Notes: generated from the letters alone by a model not told the origin. DNA of 6,488 nucleotides from Saprospiraceae bacterium (GCA_029262975.1 JAJCYJ010000669.1:1-6488); one strand, 5' to 3'. Shown: positions 1-6,488, counted from the first letter of the stretch. Numbers and translations are program-made.

Positions 1-2812
1 AATAGGACTTTCGTCTGTAGATGAACTTATTGAGCAGACCATCCCGAATACAATCCGAACCAGGAAAGAACTAGAGCTACCGCCAGCAAAAGGAGAATAT
101 GAATTTTTAACATCGTTTAAGAAAATGATGTCTTCCAATAAAGTATCCAGAAATTATATTGGTACAGGATATTATGGTACGCTCACACCAACGGTAATCC
201 TTCGTAATATTATGGAGAATCCCGGTTGGTATACTGCTTACACACCCTACCAGGCTGAGATTGCCCAGGGTAGATTAGAAGCTTTGATCAACTTCCAGAC
301 GCTGGTCGTAGAGCTTACGGGTATGGAAGTGGCTAATGCATCTTTGCTTGATGAAGGTACTGCCGCAGCTGAGGCAATTTCAATGTTTTATGGTAAACGG
401 CCAAAATCAAAGAAAAACGCAAAGAAGTTCTTTATAGACGCCTCTGTATTTCCACAAACTTTGGATGTAATCAGGACCAGGACAGAGTCAGCAGGTATTA
501 ATTTAGTTGTGGGTACAACTGAAGAACTGGATCTTAACGATCCTGAACTTTTCGGTATTTTTCTTCAGTACCCCGATAATGATGGCGCCGTCAATGATAT
601 AAGAAGCGTGATTAAATCCGCCGGTGAAAGTGATGTAATGGTGGCTGTTGGAGCCGATCTTTTATCCCTGACATTATTAACACCTCCCGGAGAAATGGGT
701 GCTGATGCGGTCATCGGCACGACCCAGAGATTTGGCGTCCCTATGGGTTATGGAGGTCCACACGCAGGTTATTTTGCGACCCTCGAAAAATATAAAAGAC
801 AGCTGCCAGGCAGAATTATAGGTGCATCACTTGACGCCCATGGTAACCTGGCTTATCGAATGGCGCTTCAAACTCGCGAACAACATATCCGACGAGAAAA
901 GGCTACTTCCAATATTTGTACAGCACAAGTATTACTTGCAGTAATGGCAGGTATGTATGCTGTTTATCATGGCCCCGAGGGACTAAAAAGAATAGCTGAA
1001 CGCATATTAGGATATACAACACTTCTGAACCAGCATCTGGGTAGACTTGGTTACGACCAGGTTAATCTGCACTTTTTCGATACCTTAAAAGTCAAGGTTG
1101 ACTATATTGAAAAATTCAGAATGATCGCAGAATCACGAGATATTAACTTGCGATACTTTGAAGATAATAAGCATGTCGGTATTTCTTTAGACGAAACAGT
1201 GACTTCGGAAGATTTAGAAGATCTCGTGCGCGTTTTTGCTGTTCATGGGGGATCTGGAGTCGTGGATTTGGAGTGGTTATATAATCAAGAATCATCAGTA
1301 GAAGTAGACATGCCGGATGGTCTTCTGCGGACCACAGAATACTTGAATCATGAAGTATTTAAACAGCATCATTCCGAGCACGAAATGTTACGCTATATCA
1401 AACATCTGGAGAATAAAGATCTCTCTTTGGCACATTCAATGATTTCCCTTGGCTCCTGTACAATGAAGCTAAATGCAACTTCAGAGATGATCCCTGTGAC
1501 ATGGCCGGAATTAGGTCAGATGCATCCTTTTGCTCCTCTTGATCAGACTAAAGGATACCAACAAATGATCGAGGAATTGAGCAGTTGGTTGTGTGAGATA
1601 ACAGGATTTGATGCAATGTCATTGCAACCAAATAGTGGGGCTCAGGGTGAATATGCCGGCTTGATGGTGATCAGGGCATATCATAAGAATCGCGATGAAG
1701 CATATAGGGATGTCACATTAATACCATCATCCGCCCATGGCACCAATCCCGCCAGTGCAGTAATGGCAGGCATGAAGGTTGTCATCGTTCAATGTGATGA
1801 TAGGGGAAATATTGATGTTGATGATCTTAAGTCCAAAGCCATCCAACATAAGGATAAATTATCTGCGCTTATGGTAACTTATCCATCTACTCATGGAGTT
1901 TTTGAAGAAGAAATCAAAGAGATATGTGATACTATTCATGAAAATGGAGGTCAGGTATACATGGATGGGGCAAATATGAATGCACAAGTTGGTCTCACCA
2001 GTCCGGCTCTTATCGGTGCGGACGTATGTCACCTTAATTTGCATAAGACTTTTTGTATACCTCATGGTGGTGGCGGACCAGGAGTCGGACCGATAGGTGT
2101 CGCAGCGCATCTCAGCCCATTTTTACCCGGTAATCCAATCGTTAAGACAGGTGGAGAAAAAGCGATACCTGCTATTTCATCAGCACCTTATGGCAGTGCA
2201 AGTATCCTGGCAATCTCATATGCTTATATTGCAATGATGGGGCCTAAGGGATTAAAAAAGGCCACTGAAACTGCAATATTGAACGCTAATTATATTAAAG
2301 CAAGGTTAGAAAAACACTATAATATCCTATTCACAGGCCCAAAAGGGAGATGCGCACACGAAATGATAATTGACTGCCGGGATTTTAAGAAAGCGGGGGT
2401 AGAAGTCGCGGACATTGCCAAGAGACTAATGGACTTTGGCTTTCATGCACCAACGGTGTCTTTTCCCGTACCAGGAACTATGATGATTGAGCCGACAGAA
2501 AGTGAAACAAAGCAGGAAATGGATCGATTCTGTGATGCCTTAATATCTATTAGGGGAGAGATTGAAAGTATCATATCCGGTGAAATGGATCAAGAAAATA
2601 ATCCGCTGCGTAATGCACCTCATACATTTGAAATTGCTACGTCAGATGATTGGACTTATCCCTATACAAGGGCGCAGGCAGTATTTCCATTACCTTATGT
2701 GAGAAAGAAAAAATTCTGGCCTTCAGTCGGTCGAATCGATAATGCACGAGGAGATCGCAATCTGATTTGTACTTGCGCTCCAATTGAAGAATACGCAATT
2801 GACATGTCTTAA
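1..2812 (+). CDS. gcvP: Glycine dehydrogenase (decarboxylating), P-protein, 5'-truncated by window edge
   Basis: This is the PLP-dependent P-protein of the glycine cleavage system. It decarboxylates glycine and transfers the aminomethyl group to the lipoyl arm of GcvH in the cytoplasm. The frame is open from base 2, so the ATG at 125 is internal and the true start lies upstream. About 936 residues are visible, against a usual 950-960 for the single-chain form. Both homologous halves are present. The N-terminal half has YTPYQAEIAQGR (visible residues 80-91), GYGGPHAG and TREQHIRREK. The C-terminal half has GSCTMKLNA, QPNSGAQGEYAG (from 542), SAHGTNPAS (His at 579), DGANMNAQVG and LHKTFCIPHGGGGPG. 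The PLP-binding lysine is the AAG at 2045-2047 (visible residue 682), next to the glycine-rich loop. The C-terminus (CTCAPIEEY) is intact, and no frameshift or missing key residue is seen. gcvT follows 16 bases downstream, so the two are probably co-transcribed. Identification is near certain. Confidence 0.97.
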   Translation, partial: IGLSSVDELIEQTIPNTIRTRKELELPPAKGEYEFLTSFKKMMSSNKVSRNYIGTGYYGTLTPTVILRNIMENPGWYTAYTPYQAEIAQGRLEALINFQTLVVELTGMEVANASLLDEGTAAAEAISMFYGKRPKSKKNAKKFFIDASVFPQTLDVIRTRTESAGINLVVGTTEELDLNDPELFGIFLQYPDNDGAVNDIRSVIKSAGESDVMVAVGADLLSLTLLTPPGEMGADAVIGTTQRFGVPMGYGGPHAGYFATLEKYKRQLPGRIIGASLDAHGNLAYRMALQTREQHIRREKATSNICTAQVLLAVMAGMYAVYHGPEGLKRIAERILGYTTLLNQHLGRLGYDQVNLHFFDTLKVKVDYIEKFRMIAESRDINLRYFEDNKHVGISLDETVTSEDLEDLVRVFAVHGGSGVVDLEWLYNQESSVEVDMPDGLLRTTEYLNHEVFKQHHSEHEMLRYIKHLENKDLSLAHSMISLGSCTMKLNATSEMIPVTWPELGQMHPFAPLDQTKGYQQMIEELSSWLCEITGFDAMSLQPNSGAQGEYAGLMVIRAYHKNRDEAYRDVTLIPSSAHGTNPASAVMAGMKVVIVQCDDRGNIDVDDLKSKAIQHKDKLSALMVTYPSTHGVFEEEIKEICDTIHENGGQVYMDGANMNAQVGLTSPALIGADVCHLNLHKTFCIPHGGGGPGVGPIGVAAHLSPFLPGNPIVKTGGEKAIPAISSAPYGSASILAISYAYIAMMGPKGLKKATETAILNANYIKARLEKHYNILFTGPKGRCAHEMIIDCRDFKKAGVEVADIAKRLMDFGFHAPTVSFPVPGTMMIEPTESETKQEMDRFCDALISIRGEIESIISGEMDQENNPLRNAPHTFEIATSDDWTYPYTRAQAVFPLPYVRKKKFWPSVGRIDNARGDRNLICTCAPIEEYAIDMS

Positions 2813-2828
2813 AACAAAAATTAATATT

Positions 2829-3920
2829 ATGACAGAAGTAAAAAGAACACCTCTATACGACACACATATTGCTCTGGGTGCGAAGGTTATTCCTTTTGCA
2901 GGCTATGACATGCCGGTACGATATACTTCTTTGTCAGAAGAACACATGTCTGTGCGAAATAGTGTCGGTGTATTCGATGTATCTCATATGGGTGAATTTT
3001 TTCTTGCTGGTTCTGGTGCACTCGATCTTTTGCAAAAGGTATGTAGTAATGATGCCTCTAAAATTATTCCGGGACAAGCACAGTATACTTGCATGCCTAA
3101 TAATAGTGGAGGAATAGTCGATGATTTGATCATCTACAAGTTTTCAGAAGATTCCTTTATGATGATCCCCAATGCCTCCAATATTCAAAAAGATTGGGAC
3201 TGGATTACAAAGCATAATACTTATGGCGTTGAGATGCGCAATGCTTCAGATGAAATAGCTCTTTTTGCAGTACAGGGACCAAGAGCTGGTGATTTGCTGC
3301 AAGAACTGACTGATGTAAAATTAGAAAACATCGAATATTATCATTTCGTGAAGGGTAAAATGGCAGGTATTGAAGACGTTATCATATCTGCTACTGGTTA
3401 TACCGGCTCGGGAGGATTCGAATTATATGTCCCTGCCAAACATGCAGTAGACCTTTGGAATGCAATATTTGCCATCGATAATGGGATAGATGTCACACCT
3501 GCAGGGCTCGGCGCGCGAGATACCCTTAGGCTGGAAATGGGTTTTTGTCTTTATGGAAATGATATTGACGAGACAACCTCACCCATCGAGGCAGGACTTG
3601 GATGGATTACTAAATTTAATCATGATTTTGTGTATGCCAAGGTTCTGGAACAACAGAAATTAGATAAACCAGTTCGAAGATTAGTCGGATTTGAAATGAA
3701 TGAGAAAGGAATACCAAGACACGGATATGACATACTATCAATAGATGGTAACGTAATCGGAAATGTTACCTCCGGTACAATGTCTCCTATGATAGACAAA
3801 GGGATTGGACTTGGATATGTAGCTGCACCTTTTCACAAGTCCGGGACTGAGATGCTCATTCAAATAAGAAAGAACCAAGTGCCTGCGACTATTAAGCGCC
3901 CACCTTTTGTTAAGATTTGA
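2829..3920 (+). CDS. gcvT: Aminomethyltransferase (glycine cleavage system T-protein)
   Basis: T-protein takes the aminomethyl group from lipoyl-GcvH. It releases ammonia and transfers the one-carbon unit to tetrahydrofolate, giving 5,10-methylene-THF. The product is 363 residues, normal for the family. Visible motifs are RTPLYDTH (6-13), AGYDMPV (24-30), FDVSHMGEF (49-57), GGIVDDLI (94-101), ATGYTGSGGFELY (188-200) and GLGARDTLRLE (226-236). The C-terminal barrel domain spans about 282-358 and includes GIPRHGYDI and TSGTMSP. Asp99 (codon 3123-3125) aligns with the catalytic Asp96 of Thermotoga maritima GcvT, based on recalled sequence. The start at 2829 is preferred because MTEVKRTPLYDTH matches the normal N-terminus. 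An in-frame ATG at 2784 would add 15 atypical residues and overlap gcvP by 29 bases. The leader is A/T-rich with no Shine-Dalgarno sequence, as is common in Bacteroidota. It lies 16 bases after gcvP and before a terminator-like hairpin. Confidence 0.96.
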   Translation: MTEVKRTPLYDTHIALGAKVIPFAGYDMPVRYTSLSEEHMSVRNSVGVFDVSHMGEFFLAGSGALDLLQKVCSNDASKIIPGQAQYTCMPNNSGGIVDDLIIYKFSEDSFMMIPNASNIQKDWDWITKHNTYGVEMRNASDEIALFAVQGPRAGDLLQELTDVKLENIEYYHFVKGKMAGIEDVIISATGYTGSGGFELYVPAKHAVDLWNAIFAIDNGIDVTPAGLGARDTLRLEMGFCLYGNDIDETTSPIEAGLGWITKFNHDFVYAKVLEQQKLDKPVRRLVGFEMNEKGIPRHGYDILSIDGNVIGNVTSGTMSPMIDKGIGLGYVAAPFHKSGTEMLIQIRKNQVPATIKRPPFVKI

Positions 3921-3947
3921 TCGTGTATTGATGGATTGAAAAAGATG

Positions 3948-3976
3948 TAACTACAGGTCTTTTTAGACTGTAGTTA
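3948..3976. terminator. Probable bidirectional intrinsic terminator between gcvT and the desaturase gene
   Basis: The left arm TAACTACAGGTCT (3948-3960) pairs with AGACTGTAGTTA (3965-3976) across a TTTT loop, giving 12 base pairs with one bulged G. On the + strand the hairpin is followed by a pyrimidine tract at 3978-3991 (11 T, 3 C), suited to ending gcvPT transcripts. On the - strand it is followed, after four bases, by five T (complement of 3939-3943), suited to ending the desaturase transcript. The desaturase stop codon (complement of 3963-3965) lies inside the hairpin. The stem is moderately weak because it is AT-rich, so termination efficiency is uncertain. The symmetry and the convergent gene arrangement support the call. 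Confidence 0.7.
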
Positions 3977-4988
3977 ATTCTTCTTTCTTTTCCCGGCCTG
4001 TAAAAAAATCTGCTTCGCTTCCTTTGGTAACCTCAAGCCCTCCTCTGTCCTCTCTCAGTGTCCTTGAGAAAAGGGAAAGGTTTTTATCTGTCAAGAACTG
4101 CCATGTTAGTTTGGACCAGGAGTTGTGCGACACGAGAGTATCATAGTATTCGGGAGCAATCTCTTTAATTTTTGGAAGATTATTCCATGGAACATAGGCA
4201 AAGTCATGATGTTCATTGTGATAGCCAACATTAAAAGCCAATTTATTCAGAGGTCCATAATAGCTATATGTCTCCTGTGGTGCAGCAACCAGGTAATGCT
4301 CCTGTATCCATCTTCCTCCAAGTGGGTGTAATCCGACAGAGAAAAAGAAAGAAGCAACGAGATACAATAGCGCCATAGGACCCATAATCAGGAATACAGC
4401 AGCATCGACAGCCAGTACAGTCAACAAATTTATCCAGATCCACTTATTACTGAATGACACTTCCTTTAATCTTGGCGGTCTGAGTGCCTGGAAAAGAGGA
4501 AATAGCAATAACCAGAATGATTTACCGATAAAACCATTGCCTATCATTTTTGCTTCCCATCGGCTTGGAATATCAGCATCAATCTCATAATGTCCTTGAA
4601 ATGCATGGTGCTTCAGATGATATTTCCTAAATGCAGCGCTACTCGGAAATCCATTAGGTAAATCACATAGTACGCCTGCCCAAACATTGGCTATGCGACT
4701 TTTGAAAACCATATTATGAGTACATTCATGCAGCAACACAAATAAAGCATGATTGGCAAATGCCCCTATTCCCCATGCTGCAATTAAAATCCAATACCAT
4801 GCAAACTGACTCATTACAAAAGCCATAATGAATTGAAGTCCGACAATACCTATGATATAGTATATGGAATTCACATTGCGCCCCATCAAACTTTTAATCT
4901 GAGGATATTTTTGGATTATCTCCTTACAACGTTCAATGTGAGGTTCTGCGTCCTGACTATGATTGTATTCTTTCGTAAATGATGCCAT
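3963..4988 (-). CDS. Membrane fatty acid desaturase, resembling sphingolipid (dihydroceramide) delta-4 desaturase
   Basis: This 341-residue integral-membrane di-iron desaturase would introduce a double bond into a lipid acyl or sphingoid chain using O2 and an electron donor. The three histidine boxes are H87ECTH91, H124LKHH128 and H257NEHH261; H80, H221 and H231 may be additional ligands. Hydrophobic segments lie near 42-60, 64-86, 155-169 and 183-220. The N-terminal block EPHIERCKEIIQKYPQIKSLM (15-35) resembles the N-terminal lipid-desaturase domain of eukaryotic DES1/DEGS1. So do ETYSYYGPLN (239-248), FNVGYHNEHHDF (252-263) and APEYYDTLVSHNSW (278-291). The comparison is from memory of the human protein. 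DEGS1's N-terminal MG myristoylation start is absent, and the charged tail after about 315 is not recognised. No cytochrome b5 domain is fused. It is transcribed divergently from the acyltransferase and converges on gcvT. The desaturase fold is very secure; sphingolipid substrate specificity is inferred. Confidence 0.9.
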   Translation of the reverse strand: MASFTKEYNHSQDAEPHIERCKEIIQKYPQIKSLMGRNVNSIYYIIGIVGLQFIMAFVMSQFAWYWILIAAWGIGAFANHALFVLLHECTHNMVFKSRIANVWAGVLCDLPNGFPSSAAFRKYHLKHHAFQGHYEIDADIPSRWEAKMIGNGFIGKSFWLLLFPLFQALRPPRLKEVSFSNKWIWINLLTVLAVDAAVFLIMGPMALLYLVASFFFSVGLHPLGGRWIQEHYLVAAPQETYSYYGPLNKLAFNVGYHNEHHDFAYVPWNNLPKIKEIAPEYYDTLVSHNSWSKLTWQFLTDKNLSLFSRTLREDRGGLEVTKGSEADFFTGREKKEELTTV

Positions 4989-5095
4989 CAGCCTATTGAA
5001 TTAGGATGCAAAATTAAGGAATTCATCGTTAACAGGTTCGTTGAATATAACAGATCATAATAATTCTTAATAAGGCTTTCCTATTATTGTAGTCT
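4989..5095. promoter_or_regulatory. Divergent promoter region between desaturase and acyltransferase genes
   Basis: These 107 AT-rich bases separate two divergently transcribed genes, so they must carry the start signals for both unless either gene is read through from elsewhere. The - strand box at 5009-5016 is the best element. On the + strand, TATTATTG at 5082-5089 is one mismatch from TAnnTTTG, but it would leave almost no leader before the ATG at 5096 and has no TTG partner at normal spacing. No Shine-Dalgarno sequence precedes either start. No clear operator palindrome was found. Confidence 0.5.
5009..5016 (-). promoter_or_regulatory. Candidate Bacteroidota -7 promoter box for the desaturase gene
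   Basis: Read on the - strand this is TAATTTTG, an exact match to the TAnnTTTG consensus used by the Bacteroidota primary sigma factor. It lies 20 bases upstream of the desaturase ATG, which would give a leader of roughly 15 bases. No convincing TTG element is seen at the expected distance further upstream. The call therefore rests on one short, AT-rich motif plus its position. Confidence 0.4.
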
Positions 5096-6133
5096 ATGAG
5101 TCTATTGTATAAGTTCGTAAAAAATGGCGGGAAGATCGGTCTGCCACTTTTTTTTGGCCGATTGGAAATCAATGGGGAGGAAAATGTCCCTAAAAATAAG
5201 CCTTTTTTAATTGCACCAAATCATCAAAATGCATTTCTCGATGCAATTTTGATGGGCGTTTATATTAAGAAACCCGTGCATTTTCTGACACGATCCGATG
5301 TTTTTGTCACCCCTTTTGAAGGTGTCTTGTCAGCACTTAATATGATGCCCGTATACCGCATACGTGACGGTTATGAGAAGCTCAGCAAAAATGAAGAGGT
5401 ATTTGCAAAATGTGCGTCTCTACTTAAAAAGGGGCTACCGGTACTCATTTTCCCTGAAGGCAATATGGATGAAGGGCATTATCTTCGCCCTTTGTCAAAA
5501 GGAACAGCCCGATTAGCACTCCAGACACAGATCAATATGGATGAAGATTTGCTAATTCTGCCAGTAGGTATCAATTACTTTGATCATTTCAGACCCAGAC
5601 ACAAATGCATTATAAATTTTGGTGCTCCTATCAAGGTAAAGGACTATTTAGAAAAGTATAATACGCATAAGGCAAAAGGACTGATTGCGTTGCGCAATGA
5701 TCTATCATCAGCTATGAAGTCCCAATTGCTTATCCCTGAAAAAGAGGGTTATGAAACAAAAGTCAAAGCCTTAAACCGGAAAAATGAAAAAATTTCTTTC
5801 ACCGAATTAAAAAACAAGATTGCTACTGATAATTTTGAAACCTATTCCAGTTTAAGGAGACTCAAAGCTATTCCACAAGTATTGACCTTGTTTAATCCTT
5901 TGGCAATCGGAATCGTAAGTTATATTTTGTCTCAAAAGATAGATCATCGGCAGTTCGATGCCTCGATTAAATATACACTTGGATTCTTTCTTTCTGTCTT
6001 ATGGTGGCTTTTACTCTTTATCATATTATTCTACTTCTTCAACCCTGTTACTGCCTCTGTGGGTACCACAATTTCAATTATTCTCCTGTTTGTACGATCT
6101 GATCTTAAGAAGATTACAGACCCGGCTTCTTGA
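5096..6133 (+). CDS. PlsC-like lysophospholipid / glycerol-phosphate acyltransferase with C-terminal membrane segments
   Basis: This 345-residue protein belongs to the PlsC/LPLAT superfamily, which moves acyl chains from acyl-ACP or acyl-CoA to a lipid hydroxyl at the inner membrane. Motif I is NHQNAFLDA with His43 and Asp49 (HX5D spacing). A motif II-like stretch is MPVYRIRDG (84-92, Arg88/Arg90). Motif III is FPEGNMDE (119-126) followed by RPLSKGTARLAL (131-142). Motif IV is LPVGINYFDH (155-164). A charged linker spans about 185-258. Hydrophobic segments follow near 262-280, 293-316 and 320-333, probably anchoring the C-terminus. The start at 5096 gives the N-terminus expected before the KFVKNGG and EINGEENVPKNKP segments. 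It is divergent from the desaturase across 107 bases, suggesting a shared lipid role. The exact acceptor (glycerol-3-phosphate, lysophosphatidate or another lipid) cannot be told from sequence. Superfamily membership is secure. Confidence 0.88.
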   Translation: MSLLYKFVKNGGKIGLPLFFGRLEINGEENVPKNKPFLIAPNHQNAFLDAILMGVYIKKPVHFLTRSDVFVTPFEGVLSALNMMPVYRIRDGYEKLSKNEEVFAKCASLLKKGLPVLIFPEGNMDEGHYLRPLSKGTARLALQTQINMDEDLLILPVGINYFDHFRPRHKCIINFGAPIKVKDYLEKYNTHKAKGLIALRNDLSSAMKSQLLIPEKEGYETKVKALNRKNEKISFTELKNKIATDNFETYSSLRRLKAIPQVLTLFNPLAIGIVSYILSQKIDHRQFDASIKYTLGFFLSVLWWLLLFIILFYFFNPVTASVGTTISIILLFVRSDLKKITDPAS

Positions 6134-6185
6134 ATTTTCAAGGGCATAATAAGCAACTAAATTAGATTTTTAAACACCATTGTCT

Positions 6186-6204
6186 GATTGATGACAGATC
6201 AATC
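6186..6204. repeat. Short perfect inverted repeat in the acyltransferase-regulator spacer
   Basis: GATTGAT (6186-6192) and ATCAATC (6198-6204) are exact reverse complements separated by GACAG. As RNA this would be a 7-bp AT-rich hairpin with a 5-base loop. It is not followed by a T-tract, so it is a poor terminator. A DNA-binding site is possible, and chance is also quite possible in AT-rich spacer sequence. Confidence 0.35.
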
Positions 6205-6243
6205 TTATGAAAGTAAAAGATTGAATTAAACTGATTTGAACAG

Positions 6244-6281
6244 TATTGCGTTATACATTAATATCTTGCTATAGCGTAATA
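6244..6281. repeat. Imperfect inverted repeat upstream of the HMA-domain regulator gene; possible operator or leader hairpin
   Basis: TATTGCGTTATA (6244-6255) pairs along its full 12 bases with TATAGCGTAATA (6270-6281), counting two G-U wobbles in RNA. The 14-base loop holds TATCTTG (6262-6268), which is like a shortened -7 box, and TTTG at 6235-6238 lies upstream with imprecise spacing. The repeat ends 30 bases before the start codon at 6312. The right arm is followed by an A-run (TAATAAAAAAATTA), not a T-run, so termination is unlikely on the + strand. A regulator binding site around its own promoter is the most natural reading, but this is unproven. Confidence 0.4.
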
Positions 6282-6311
6282 AAAAAATTATCAGGATCGT
6301 GTTCTTAGAAA

Positions 6312-6488
6312 ATGCCTATGATTATCAGTATTAAAAATATGGTATGTCCGAGGTGTATCGATACCGTGAAGCAAATAATGGGGAAACATGAGGTGGCGTA
6401 CCAGAGTATTTCACTTGGTCATGTAGTCACACAAGAACTCGTTGATGACCAAACTCTTGCAAAGATTCAGAAAGATTTGAATGCCGTG
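6312..6488 (+). CDS. N-terminal HMA-like metal-binding domain, probably of an AraC-family regulator; 3' end beyond window
   Basis: The frame is open for 59 codons from the ATG at 6312 to the window edge. The protein begins MPMIISIKNMVCPRCIDTV and contains MVCPRC, an MxCxxC heavy-metal-associated motif (Met10, Cys12, Cys15). The predicted order strand, CxxC helix, strand (ISLGHVVT), helix (DDQTLAKIQKDLNAV) fits a ferredoxin-like HMA fold. From memory, the NMVCxRC and SLGxV patterns followed by a D-x-Q-L-type helix occur at the N-terminus of Bacteroidota proteins that carry a C-terminal AraC-type helix-turn-helix. A copper- or other metal-responsive transcription factor is therefore likely. The helix-turn-helix itself is not visible. 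A stand-alone metallochaperone or a P-type ATPase N-terminus are the alternatives. The ATG at 6318 is an equally possible start. No Shine-Dalgarno sequence is seen. Confidence 0.65.
   Translation, partial: MPMIISIKNMVCPRCIDTVKQIMGKHEVAYQSISLGHVVTQELVDDQTLAKIQKDLNAV

Noticed and set aside
125..127. ATG at 125 as the gcvP start
   Set aside because: The same frame is open back to base 2 and encodes family-like sequence (GLSSVDELIEQTIPNTIR), so the start is upstream of the window.
1859..2110. 83-codon open frame on the - strand
   Set aside because: It lies entirely inside the well-conserved C-terminal catalytic region of gcvP, and its translation has no recognisable features. It is a shadow frame.
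2784..2828. Upstream ATG for gcvT at 2784
   Set aside because: It would overlap gcvP by 29 bases and add residues not seen at the conserved GcvT N-terminus. The ATG at 2829 gives the standard start.
2813..2828. Glycine riboswitch between gcvP and gcvT
   Set aside because: Sixteen bases are far too few to hold an aptamer.
2869..3117. 82-codon open frame on the + strand
   Set aside because: It lies inside gcvT in another frame, while the gcvT frame there encodes conserved motifs such as FDVSHMGEF.
4125..4331. 68-codon open frame on the + strand
   Set aside because: It is antisense to the third histidine box region of the desaturase, whose frame is clearly the coding one.
5082..5089. TATTATTG as a -7 box for the acyltransferase gene
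   Set aside because: It has one mismatch to consensus, no TTG partner at normal spacing, and would leave almost no leader. It is noted in the divergent region entry but not called separately.
6125..6145. Possible terminator hairpin overlapping the acyltransferase stop codon (CTTGAA/TTCAAG core)
   Set aside because: The core has only a two-base centre, the extension needs wobbles and a bulge, and no T-tract follows directly; the nearest T-run starts at 6167.
5958..6149. 63-codon open frame on the + strand
   Set aside because: It overlaps the hydrophobic C-terminus of the acyltransferase in another frame. Its hydrophobic look comes from the T-rich membrane-segment codons.

Overview
The window looks like chromosomal DNA from a member of the Bacteroidota. 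Translation starts have A/T-rich leaders with no Shine-Dalgarno sequence. One intergenic region has a match to the Bacteroidota -7 promoter box (TAnnTTTG). The GcvT C-terminus and the partial regulator at the right edge also resemble Bacteroidota homologues, as far as memory allows. The base composition is moderately AT-rich throughout, with no obvious compositional break. No insertion sequence, tRNA, rRNA or CRISPR array was seen.

Layout. (1) Positions 1-2812 (+) hold gcvP, the glycine decarboxylase P-protein, with its first few dozen codons cut off by the window edge. (2) Sixteen bases later, 2829-3920 (+) is gcvT, the aminomethyltransferase T-protein. The two form a tight two-gene unit of the glycine cleavage system; gcvH and the lipoamide dehydrogenase gene are not in view. 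(3) A hairpin at 3948-3976 has T-rich stretches on both sides and appears to end transcription from both directions. (4) Positions 3963-4988 (-) encode a membrane di-iron desaturase. Its N-terminal block, three histidine boxes and C-terminal block resemble eukaryotic sphingolipid (dihydroceramide) delta-4 desaturase. (5) A 107-bp divergent intergenic region follows. (6) Positions 5096-6133 (+) encode a PlsC-like acyltransferase with C-terminal membrane segments. (7) A 178-bp AT-rich spacer contains two inverted repeats. (8) From 6312 to the right edge is the start of a protein with an HMA-like MxCxxC domain, most likely the N-terminal part of a metal-sensing AraC-type regulator.

How they fit together. 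gcvP and gcvT catalyse consecutive steps of glycine cleavage: P decarboxylates glycine onto lipoyl-GcvH, and T releases ammonia and gives 5,10-methylene-tetrahydrofolate. The desaturase and acyltransferase are transcribed away from a shared promoter region and both act on membrane lipids. Because many Bacteroidota make sphingolipids, a small lipid-modification locus is plausible, but this is inference. The DES1-like desaturase is the most interesting item, because characterised bacterial sphingolipids generally have saturated sphingoid bases.
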